From: Candidatus Obscuribacterales bacterium | Lineage (GTDB): Bacteria > Cyanobacteriota > Vampirovibrionia > Obscuribacterales > Obscuribacteraceae | DNA length: 58,840 nucleotides | Assembly (NCBI GenBank): GCA_949127735.1 | Contig: CASBPX010000007.1 | Coordinates: 1-58,840 of the forward strand | Direction of reading: 5' to 3' | Part shown: in pieces, positions 1-7,492 of the stretch | How positions within the stretch are numbered: position 1 is the first letter of the stretch | How the letters are laid out: every line of letters begins with the position of its first letter | Program-made: the position numbers and the translations under genes | Notes under the pieces: model-generated | The model's database searches: none | What the model was told of the DNA's origin: nothing | The model's input: the letters and a program-made list of their open reading frames with translations, nothing else

Positions 1-108
1 GAAGTTTGGTCTGCTACCGCCGGCTGGGTAATAGGAGCAGTGTGAGCTGAGAGGTTCAAGCCCTGTTCTGGGAGAGGGTGCGGGGGTAGTTCCCGCGCCC
101 CACTCAAC
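1..108 (+). mobile_element. 3' end of a group II intron (domains V and VI)
   Basis: Positions 35-68 form a textbook 34-nt domain V. The outer helix pairs GAGCAGTGT (35-43) with GCCCTGTTC (60-68) with one mismatch. A two-base AA bulge (58-59) follows, and an inner helix GAGCT/GGTTC is capped by a GAGA (GNRA) tetraloop at 49-52. The catalytic AGC triad is at 36-38. Positions 71-108 look like domain VI: a 9-bp stem 76-84/92-100, an outer GAG/CTC closure at 72-74/103-105, and an unpaired A at 102, seven to eight bases before a proposed AC end at 107-108. The intron-encoded reverse transcriptase would lie left of the window. The exact 3' splice site is inferred. Confidence 0.72.
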
Positions 109-194
109 TCTAAGTTGTAGCCGTGTACAACCTATGGGTTGTAAAAAAACTCTAGACACCGATCTAAATGTCCAAGCCCAGCCCAGCGCAAAAT

Positions 195-1736
195 TTACTC
201 TGCCATTTGCGTTCGTGACTGGTCGTCCGATTCAAGTGCAATTAAATGCAAACCCTCTTCTGTGAGAAGACCTTCTTTCACAAGTTGTTTGAGGGTGTCT
301 CTTTCGATATCTGCCACTTTATTCTTCAGAGCCTCTTCTTCGACAGCCTTAATCGATAAGTCTTCAAGGTGCAGATCGTTTATTCTTACTACTAAAGTGG
401 CTTCCTCACTCATCAGTCGTTGGTTAAGCTGTTCAAAAGAAGCTGCTGAGACGGCGCCAGAATTGAACTGATCAACCAGAAACATTGACGCCCTTTTCTT
501 TGCTATTAATTGCGCCTTGAGGCGTTTATATTGCTCTTGTCGAGGATCTTTAAGATTCATCTTCAATAGTTTTACCAGTGGTTGAATGGTCAGGCCAGGT
601 ACAAGAAGAGTAAACAACACAACACCAAATGTTGTGATTGTGATCATCTCTCTATAAGCGAATTTTTCGGGCAAGCTCAGTGCCAGAGCCATACATACCG
701 AACCTCTAAGGGCACCCCAGAAGAGCATGTGACGGTACTTCCACGGTATTTTGTGGCTTTTTGTGCCTATGAATGGCGACAGGCCGTAAACCACAACAAC
801 TCGTGCAATTAAAACAAGGGCAATACCAACACCTATTTGCACTCCATACTTTATGAGCAAATTGAATTTTACTTGGAGTCCGATTAGAAGAAAAATTAGG
901 GAATTAACAAGAAAAGCGGTGTACTCCCAGAAGGAATTAACGGCCATGCGTGTACCAGCTGACATGCCTGTGCGACTTCCGTAATTGCCTATGACCACTC
1001 CCGCTGCCACCACACTTAGTACAGCTGAGACATGGAGCTGTTCGGCAAGGAGATATGAACCGTAAGCAAGAATTGTAGTTAAGGTAATCTCCAGCAAATG
1101 GTCGTCAAATAGTCGTGTCACCCTTGAGGCCGCATAACCAAGTATCGCTCCTGTAGCGCAGCCGCCTAGCACCACAAGCAAGAAGCTTCCAGCTGTAGCG
1201 GTGATTGAAAATGAAGCTCCCGTAAGAACAATAGCTAGAACTAATTTGAAGAGCACCACTGCTGTGCCGTCGTTAAAAAGGCTTTCGCCTTCAAGCAGCA
1301 TCGTTAACTTACTATCCATGCCCAGTTTTCGGAACAATGCCAGCACGGAAATGGGATCTGTGGCCGCTATCATGGCGCCAAAAAGGAATGCCGGGCCTAA
1401 CGCTACGTTGGCGAGATAGTGCATTCCCATGGCAACAATAATTGTGTTGATCACCACGCCCACTGTGGCCAACACTGTGATTGGCATCCAGCTTTCCTTG
1501 AGCTCCGAAAGTTGAATATTCCAAGAAGCTTCAAACAATACGGCCGGTAAAAATATCAACAAGATTAAGTCTGGAGTTAGATCGACTGGAGGAAGTAGAT
1601 GGCAAACCCCGATAATCAGCCCGACAATCACTAAGGCGATGGAATAAGGCAGTTTGATCCATTTCACAGACATTGCTACAGTCGCAGTAACCATAAGCAA
1701 AACAACAAAAATATCGATGTGAATGGTTTCAGGCAT
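195..1736 (-). CDS. Na+/H+ antiporter, CPA1/NhaP type
   Basis: Inner-membrane cation/proton antiporter of 513 residues that should exchange Na+ (or K+) for H+ in pH and salt homeostasis. About twelve hydrophobic segments fill residues 1-395. The family signatures are present: FLPAVLFEASW near 62-72, ATDPIS at 125-130 and LEGESLFNDG at 148-157, which includes the acidic ion-binding residues. The last 120 residues are a hydrophilic, charged cytoplasmic tail, longer than in minimal NhaP proteins and likely regulatory. The gene follows the Ca2+/Na+ antiporter by 32 bp on the same strand, so the two are probably co-transcribed as an ion-homeostasis pair. Ion specificity cannot be read from the sequence. 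Confidence 0.93.
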   Translation of the reverse strand: MPETIHIDIFVVLLMVTATVAMSVKWIKLPYSIALVIVGLIIGVCHLLPPVDLTPDLILLIFLPAVLFEASWNIQLSELKESWMPITVLATVGVVINTIIVAMGMHYLANVALGPAFLFGAMIAATDPISVLALFRKLGMDSKLTMLLEGESLFNDGTAVVLFKLVLAIVLTGASFSITATAGSFLLVVLGGCATGAILGYAASRVTRLFDDHLLEITLTTILAYGSYLLAEQLHVSAVLSVVAAGVVIGNYGSRTGMSAGTRMAVNSFWEYTAFLVNSLIFLLIGLQVKFNLLIKYGVQIGVGIALVLIARVVVVYGLSPFIGTKSHKIPWKYRHMLFWGALRGSVCMALALSLPEKFAYREMITITTFGVVLFTLLVPGLTIQPLVKLLKMNLKDPRQEQYKRLKAQLIAKKRASMFLVDQFNSGAVSAASFEQLNQRLMSEEATLVVRINDLHLEDLSIKAVEEEALKNKVADIERDTLKQLVKEGLLTEEGLHLIALESDDQSRTQMAE

Positions 1737-1768
1737 AGAGTATCGTCGCTTCCAATGATCGTTGCGTT

Positions 1769-2776
1769 TTAGTGGATTGTAAAGAGAAGAAAGTTGGCCA
1801 GTATATAAACAAAGAGAATCGCTAAAGCGTCGCCGGCAATAAACAAAAGTTTTTTCTCAGACCTGTACGTCAGCCCGATGATTACTATTGCCATAGAAAT
1901 GATAGCGGTCATGGCTGTCAAAACATTTATTTCTGAGACAGAACGCAGCAGTGGTGCTTTAACGTAAAAGAAATCAATCACCGACAATATGACTACGTTA
2001 AAGAGATTGCTGCCTAATAGATTAGCAACGGCCATGTCGAAAGCGCCTAAACGAGCCGCAGCTACAGACACAGTAATTTCAGGCAAAGAGGTTGTAATGG
2101 CGATAAATGATGAGCCGATAAAGCTTTCTCCCCAACCTGTCGCTTTTGCTATTTTTTCTCCGATTTCCGGCAAATAGCATGCTGCTACTACAATCATGAG
2201 CGAGTAGAGGCTAAAAAATAAAATTGATTTGCGCAGAGTCGCCCCTGGTTGTTCAGCTTCAGCAAGCTCACCGGCAAATTCTTTGACCCTGGCTTTTTCA
2301 TATGAATAAATCAGCTTCATGGCAATCAAATAGACAACAATAAAAACAAGGCTGAGTGGATCAATAGAATTTAAAGCGGTTAGAACCGGCAAATGCTTAC
2401 CAAACAGTATATCTATGGCAGCAAAGCTGACAAGGACAATGCCAAATCCGGCAGATAGCATGTGTCCCTGGTGCACCATATGTGATACTGGTTTACCGCG
2501 AGAGAGAAGATCAAGACCAGCGATAACAAGCATGTTGAACATACAGCTACCTAGCGTGCCACTTACTGCCATGTCAGGAAGGTCGTTGAATGTTACCGCT
2601 GAAACACCGGTTATAAGCTCTGGTAACGATGTTATGGTCGCTAAGAGCACGAGACCGACCCAGTTGCGTCCCAGTCCGGTTTTGTCAGCTATGGCATCGC
2701 CGTGAACTGTGAGCTTTGTTCCGGCAAACATAATTACGCCGGCGCACAGGGCAAATTCTATCCAGATGTTGAGCAT
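1769..2776 (-). CDS. Ca2+/Na+ antiporter, CaCA (YrbG-like) family
   Basis: Inner-membrane exchanger of 335 residues expected to export Ca2+ in exchange for Na+ or H+. It shows the inverted alpha-repeat architecture of the family. Repeat 1 has SLPELITG at 50-57 followed by GTLGSCMFN at 73-81. Repeat 2 near residue 230 has TSLPEITVS followed by NLLGSNLFN. About ten membrane segments are predictable. An ATG starts the gene. It is divergent from the helicase at 2989 across a 212-bp gap, which must carry both promoters, and it leads the two-gene antiporter operon. The gap contains an 11-bp-period tandem copy of AAGAACGGGT at 2918-2938 of unknown meaning. Confidence 0.93.
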   Translation of the reverse strand: MLNIWIEFALCAGVIMFAGTKLTVHGDAIADKTGLGRNWVGLVLLATITSLPELITGVSAVTFNDLPDMAVSGTLGSCMFNMLVIAGLDLLSRGKPVSHMVHQGHMLSAGFGIVLVSFAAIDILFGKHLPVLTALNSIDPLSLVFIVVYLIAMKLIYSYEKARVKEFAGELAEAEQPGATLRKSILFFSLYSLMIVVAACYLPEIGEKIAKATGWGESFIGSSFIAITTSLPEITVSVAAARLGAFDMAVANLLGSNLFNVVILSVIDFFYVKAPLLRSVSEINVLTAMTAIISMAIVIIGLTYRSEKKLLFIAGDALAILFVYILANFLLFTIH

Positions 2777-2988
2777 TGGCAGCGCACCAAATTAGTCAGA
2801 TGAAAAGCAGCGATAAACAAATTGCCGTTGTACTCAACGGCATCCTGGAGGATATCAGGAAAGCGTTCATTATGGCCAATTTGTTCCTTTCAAAGCAGAC
2901 ACAATTTTGCTTCCCTCAAGAACGGGTGAAGAACGGGTCATCATTAGCGGGCCTAACTGCTCAGATGAAGTTAGAATGAACCTTATCT

Positions 2989-5526
2989 ATGTATGCTGAT
3001 GAGCTACCAGTACCCATAAACAGATCCGAACCAGTGGCTAAACCACTCATTTCTTGGTTTGAGAAAAAAGGCTGGAAAGTTTTTGATTTTCAAAAAGAAG
3101 CCTGGCAGAGGTATCTTGATGGTTATAGCGGCCTGATTCACGCGTCCACCGGTATGGGCAAAACTTACGCCATCTGGCCGGCTCCGCTTATTGAGTGGAT
3201 GCAACATGGCGACATGACCAATGCTGTGCGTTCCGGCAAAAGTAAAGAGGCACATTTACCTCTAACCGTTCTCTGGCTCACACCTTTGCGAGCGCTTGCC
3301 AATGATATTGCCATGAGCTTAGAAGAGCCTGTGCGCGAACTCGGCTTGCCATTCACAGTCGAAACGCGCACAGGCGACACTTCTTCTAGTCGCCGCGCCA
3401 AACAGAAAGACAGTTTGCCTTCAGCACTGGTCACCACGCCTGAAAGTCTTTCGATTTTGCTTTCATACGAAAATAGCGCTGAGAAATTCAAGCATCTCAA
3501 ATTAGTAGTAGTCGACGAGTGGCATGAGCTGCTGGGAAACAAACGCGGTGTTCAAACCGAGCTCGCTCTCGCCAGGCTTAAACGTCTCGCTCCTGATCTG
3601 TGCATCTGGGGTCTGTCGGCCACCATTGGCAATTTAGAGCAAGCATTAGAATGTCTGGTGGGTTCGAAAACGAAAGCTTGCCTGGTAGAAGCAAAACTGA
3701 AAAAAGAAGTGGTGGCACTGTCGGTTCTGCCTGAAAGCTTAGACAGTCTGCCGTGGACAGGTCACACCGGCCTTCCCATGTTGCATGAAGTAATTAAGCT
3801 GATTGACGGTGGCCGCACGTCAATTGTATTTACCAATGTGCGTTCGCAGACTGAACAGTGGTATCAGCGCATTATTGAATTGCGCGATGACTTTTGTGGC
3901 ATCTCCGCTCTGCATCACGGTTCTCTCGATGGCGATGTGCGCCGCTGGGTAGAGCTGGCCTTAAAAGAGGAACGACTTAAATTTGTGGTCTCCACCTCAA
4001 GTCTTGATCTGGGTGTAGATTTTTCACCTGTCGACAGGGTGATGCAAATTGGCAGCCCTAAGGGTGTTGCACGAGCAATGCAAAGGGCCGGTCGCAGCGG
4101 TCACAGCCCTGGTCAAGTGAGCACACTGTATCTGGTGCCCAGCCACGCACTGGAAGTAGCTGAATTGGCGGCTGCACGCCGTGGCATGGCGAAAGGAAAT
4201 ATCGAGTCGCGCTACCCACTGAACAAATCTATTGACGTACTCTGCCAGCATGTTGTGACCGTTGCTCTTGGTAACGGCTTTGTTTCTAAAGATCTTTTTG
4301 AAGAAGTAAAAGAAACCTGGGCATTTCGCGATTTAAATGAAGATGAATGGGAATGGATTTTAAATTTTGTTGGTAGTGGTGGGGCCGCTCTTAAGGCCTA
4401 TCCTGAATATCACCGCATCAAGTTGGAAGATGGTCGCTATATTATTTCTGATAAGCATCTGGCTTTGAAACACCGATTATCAATTGGCACCATTGTTTCA
4501 GACCAGGCCATGGAAGTGAAATTTGTGCGCGGCGAGCGCATCGGACAGGTGGAAGAATCATTCATCAGTCGCATGAAGAACGGCGACCGTTTTTTATTTG
4601 CGGGCCGCTGGTTAGAGCTTGTTGAAGTGCGCGACATGAAAGCTATGGTAAAACTTTCGCCTGTGAAGTCGGGCATTATTCCCAGATGGATGGGTGGCCG
4701 CATGCCTTTATCGACTGAACTTTCGTCTGAGCTGCGTATGCTCATTAACGAAGCCAGCATGGGTGACTATAGCGAACCAGAAATGGCCTTTCTTCAACCA
4801 CTATTAAGGTTGCAGGGTGAGCGTTCGCATTTGCCCGCCATGGGCGAAATTCTGGTGGAGAAATATAATACTAGAGAAGGTCATCATCTTTTTGTTTATC
4901 CTTTCGAAGGGCGCCTGGTCAATGAGGGTCTGGCAATTCTTGTTGCCTATCAGTTATCGCGCGTAAGCCCTTCTACATTTTCGATTGCCATCAATGACTG
5001 GGGCTTTGAGATTCTCTGCGATCGTCCAATAAAATTTGAAGCAAGTGATGACGACGAATTTCAAGGCAGCGCCGCCGCCTTCTTCAAAAACTTTCGTTAC
5101 GACAATTTAGTAGAGGATATCAGGGCCTGTCTCAACTCCACAGAGATGGCTAAGCGCCAGTTCCGTGAGATTGCCCGCGTCTCTGGCCTGATTTTTCAGG
5201 GCTATCCTGGCGCTAATAAAACTGTAAAGCAGGTGCAAGTTTCAAGCAGTCTGCTCTACGATGTATTTGTAGACTTTGACCCGGGCAACTTGTTGGTCAG
5301 ACAGGCTCACGATGAAGTTCTGGAACGCCACCTTGAAATCAGCCGTATGATTGGTGCCCTGGCCAGACTGGCGGCGTCTGAGATTTTGGAAGTACAGCTC
5401 ACCAAGGCTTCGCCATTTTGTTTGCCATTGATGGTAGATAGACTGAGGGGAAAATTGAGTTCCGAAAAGCTTGCCCAACGAGTTCTACGTATGCAGCTTG
5501 ATCTGGCCAAAGACATGAGGCGCTAG
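2989..5526 (+). CDS. Lhr-type ligase-associated DEXH-box helicase
   Basis: ATP-dependent superfamily-2 helicase of 845 residues, matching the ligase-associated Lhr subfamily in length and neighbour. Motif I STGMGKTY is at 53-60, the DEWH Walker B at about 176-179, SAT (motif III) near 210 and QRAGRSGH (motif VI) near 366. The C-terminal half, rich in hydrophobic and basic segments, corresponds to the winged-helix and Lhr-core regions. It presumably unwinds or remodels nucleic acid during DNA repair. PdeM starts 9 bp downstream, so the two form an operon. The ATP-dependent ligase and exonuclease that usually complete this repair cassette are not adjacent here. The start is ATG with no convincing ribosome binding site. 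Confidence 0.9.
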   Translation: MYADELPVPINRSEPVAKPLISWFEKKGWKVFDFQKEAWQRYLDGYSGLIHASTGMGKTYAIWPAPLIEWMQHGDMTNAVRSGKSKEAHLPLTVLWLTPLRALANDIAMSLEEPVRELGLPFTVETRTGDTSSSRRAKQKDSLPSALVTTPESLSILLSYENSAEKFKHLKLVVVDEWHELLGNKRGVQTELALARLKRLAPDLCIWGLSATIGNLEQALECLVGSKTKACLVEAKLKKEVVALSVLPESLDSLPWTGHTGLPMLHEVIKLIDGGRTSIVFTNVRSQTEQWYQRIIELRDDFCGISALHHGSLDGDVRRWVELALKEERLKFVVSTSSLDLGVDFSPVDRVMQIGSPKGVARAMQRAGRSGHSPGQVSTLYLVPSHALEVAELAAARRGMAKGNIESRYPLNKSIDVLCQHVVTVALGNGFVSKDLFEEVKETWAFRDLNEDEWEWILNFVGSGGAALKAYPEYHRIKLEDGRYIISDKHLALKHRLSIGTIVSDQAMEVKFVRGERIGQVEESFISRMKNGDRFLFAGRWLELVEVRDMKAMVKLSPVKSGIIPRWMGGRMPLSTELSSELRMLINEASMGDYSEPEMAFLQPLLRLQGERSHLPAMGEILVEKYNTREGHHLFVYPFEGRLVNEGLAILVAYQLSRVSPSTFSIAINDWGFEILCDRPIKFEASDDDEFQGSAAAFFKNFRYDNLVEDIRACLNSTEMAKRQFREIARVSGLIFQGYPGANKTVKQVQVSSSLLYDVFVDFDPGNLLVRQAHDEVLERHLEISRMIGALARLAASEILEVQLTKASPFCLPLMVDRLRGKLSSEKLAQRVLRMQLDLAKDMRR

Positions 5527-5535
5527 GCTGAATTT

Positions 5536-6252
5536 ATGACTGACCTGGTTACCATGGAAGGTGTTGTCCACACCGAAATCGCTGGTGAGCGGGTGATTTT
5601 ATTGCCTCAAAAAGCCATGTATATTCCTGCCACCCACACACTCGTATTAGCCGATGTGCATATCGGTAAGGCAGCTTCATTTCGCTCGCGTAATTTTTTT
5701 GCCCCAGATGGTATCAGTAGCTTCGATCTCTTTCGTCTCAGTCAACTGATCAAGCAGTTTGCTGTCACGCGATTGATAGTGCTTGGAGATCTGGTGCATT
5801 CGCAAGATGGCATGACCAGCTCTGAGGTGGAACTATTTGAGCGCTTTCGCGATGCTCATCTGGAAGTTAATGTAGTTCTGATTTTAGGCAATCATGATCG
5901 TAAGGTGCGCTTGCCACCATCGTGGAATTTAGATTTGATTCACGGACACATGGCAGAAGGTCCATTTGTTTACTCTCACGATCTTGTGAAAACTAGAGTT
6001 GGCTATGTGCTCTGTGGTCACGTGCATCCATCTGTGGTGCTTCATGGTCAGGGTAAACAGCGTCTGCGTTTGCCGTGTTTTTGGCTGCGTCCAAAATACG
6101 CGGTGCTACCTGCTTTTGGCGTATTTACCGGTACTTATTCAATTGAGCCTACACGCACAGATAGAGTCTTTGTGGTAGCTCGTGATACTGTTGTAGCAAT
6201 CGAAACTGAGAAACTGAAAGGGGCGACGAAAAATAATGAGCACAATCTATGA
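5536..6252 (+). CDS. pdeM: Ligase-associated DNA damage response endonuclease PdeM
   Basis: Calcineurin-like metallophosphoesterase of 238 residues, a bimetal nuclease associated with ligase-linked repair. All metal-binding motifs are visible: DVH at 40-42, GDLVH at 84-88, GNHD at 118-121, a later His in LIHGHM near 136, and GHVHP at 161-165. The pairing with an Lhr-type helicase just upstream is the diagnostic context. Its last 17 bases overlap the start of the glutathione peroxidase in another frame, so the three genes are probably one transcript. The tail after the phosphoesterase core is slightly extended (ATKNNEHNL at the end). Its in vivo substrate is not known from the sequence. Confidence 0.9.
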   Translation: MTDLVTMEGVVHTEIAGERVILLPQKAMYIPATHTLVLADVHIGKAASFRSRNFFAPDGISSFDLFRLSQLIKQFAVTRLIVLGDLVHSQDGMTSSEVELFERFRDAHLEVNVVLILGNHDRKVRLPPSWNLDLIHGHMAEGPFVYSHDLVKTRVGYVLCGHVHPSVVLHGQGKQRLRLPCFWLRPKYAVLPAFGVFTGTYSIEPTRTDRVFVVARDTVVAIETEKLKGATKNNEHNL

Positions 6253-6715
6253 GTACACTGCCAGGGCGCTTGATGGCAAAGACATCTCGTTCAATCAGTA
6301 TCAAGGCAAGGTCATGTTGATTGTCAATACCGCCAGCAAATGTGGCTTTACTTCGCAATTCGCCGGTTTGGAAAAATTGCATGAAGAGTATGCCAAGCGC
6401 GGTTTGTCTTTGCTCGGTTTTCCGTGCAATCAATTTGGCGCACAAGAGCCGGGGGATAGCACCGAGATTGGTGCCTTCTGCCAGAAAAATTATGGTGTTG
6501 ATTTTCAAATGTTCGACAAGATTGAAGTTAACGGAGACAACGCCCATCCGCTCTACAAACATCTGACCGACAAAGCTCCTGGCCTGCTTGGACTCAAGGA
6601 CATCAAATGGAATTTCACCAAGTTTCTGGTTGATAAAGATGGCAATGTTGTTAAACGCTATGCACCGAATGTAGAGCCTGCTGATATTTCCGGCGATATA
6701 GAGAAGCTGCTTTAG
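6236..6715 (+). CDS. Glutathione peroxidase family protein
   Basis: Thiol peroxidase of 159 residues that reduces hydrogen and lipid peroxides, usually with thioredoxin in bacteria. The peroxidatic residue is Cys36 in NTASKCGFT, so this is a Cys and not a selenocysteine enzyme. FPCNQFGAQEPG near residue 61 holds the catalytic Gln and the second Cys block, and WNFTKFLVDKDG near 123 holds the catalytic Trp and Asn. Length is typical for the family. The start codon lies inside the end of pdeM, which suggests translational coupling and links peroxide defence to the repair pair. No terminator is seen before the convergent TPR gene. Confidence 0.95.
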   Translation: MSTIYEYTARALDGKDISFNQYQGKVMLIVNTASKCGFTSQFAGLEKLHEEYAKRGLSLLGFPCNQFGAQEPGDSTEIGAFCQKNYGVDFQMFDKIEVNGDNAHPLYKHLTDKAPGLLGLKDIKWNFTKFLVDKDGNVVKRYAPNVEPADISGDIEKLL

Positions 6716-6756
6716 TTTAAATTTAGCGTTTGTTTCTCTTTCTTTCTTAGTCGCAC

Positions 6757-7440
6757 TTACATGCGTTTGATACAGCTGTCGTGACATTCACGAATATATG
6801 CCAGCTCAGGGTGGTCGTCGTCAGCTTCGCCAAACAGACTCATGGCTTTCTTGTAGAGCTCAAGAGCTTCAGTATATTTGGCTTGTTCGCGGCAACAGTT
6901 GGCCAAATTGTTTAATGACACGGCTAACAGTTCGGTGTCTTCGGGCAGTATATCTTGGGCCGAGTCGACGCATAGTCTGAAATATTGTTCGGCTTCGCTA
7001 AAGCGGTCAAGTTTGTAATAAGCGCTGGCCAAATTAGAAAGAAAAATCGGTCTCTGGTCATCACTTGACTCTCCGGCCGCTTCCGCTACCTTCCAGGCTT
7101 GCTGGCAAAGGGGAAGGGCTTCTGCAAATTTGTCTTCAGCCAAAAAGCAACTGGCGCGATTTGAAAGCAGCTGAGCTAAAAGCGAAGGATGCGTACTTTG
7201 ATCTTTTTCCAGCACTGCTACACAGCGATCGAGGCAACGCTCAGCCGTGGTGAAATTGGAAATGCTCATAAACGCCATACCAAGGTTGCCGAAAGCTTCA
7301 GCGGCCCACTTATCTGACCGGTCTGACGGTTCTGTGAAGCCTAAAGCGTTGAGGCAATGAGCCTCAGACTCTGAATATTTGCCATTCTTAAAGGAAGCGA
7401 TGGCGGCGGCAATTTTCTCTTGCAGCACTTCAGTGGGCAT
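6757..7440 (-). CDS. Tetratricopeptide repeat protein
   Basis: Soluble protein of 227 residues made almost entirely of TPR helices, for example AAEAFGNLGMAFMSISNF and SLNNLANCCREQAKYTEAL. These are the eight-position small/large pattern of protein-protein interaction scaffolds. No enzyme domain is visible. I chose the ATG at 7440 because GAGG lies seven bases upstream. The longer frame to 7482 has no ribosome binding site and adds 14 residues unlike a TPR. It lies about 50 bp after the LRR gene on the same strand, so it may be the last gene of the permease-LRR-TPR unit. Function is unknown. Confidence 0.85.
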   Translation of the reverse strand: MPTEVLQEKIAAAIASFKNGKYSESEAHCLNALGFTEPSDRSDKWAAEAFGNLGMAFMSISNFTTAERCLDRCVAVLEKDQSTHPSLLAQLLSNRASCFLAEDKFAEALPLCQQAWKVAEAAGESSDDQRPIFLSNLASAYYKLDRFSEAEQYFRLCVDSAQDILPEDTELLAVSLNNLANCCREQAKYTEALELYKKAMSLFGEADDDHPELAYIRECHDSCIKRM

Positions 7441-7492
7441 TAAAGACCTCAGTATTTGGGGCAACCGTGGACAGCATTGCAATTACATGCCA

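Noticed and set aside
130..145. ACAACC-TATG-GGTTGT hairpin as a terminator of the Na+/H+ antiporter gene
   Set aside because: On the minus strand the T-run precedes the hairpin and does not follow it.
2918..2938. Tandem AAGAACGGGT at 11-base period
   Set aside because: Only two copies; too short to separate from chance without relatives to compare.
2776..2979. 67-residue open frame with a TTG start between the antiporter and the helicase
   Set aside because: No ribosome binding site, no recognisable sequence, and it occupies the divergent promoter region.
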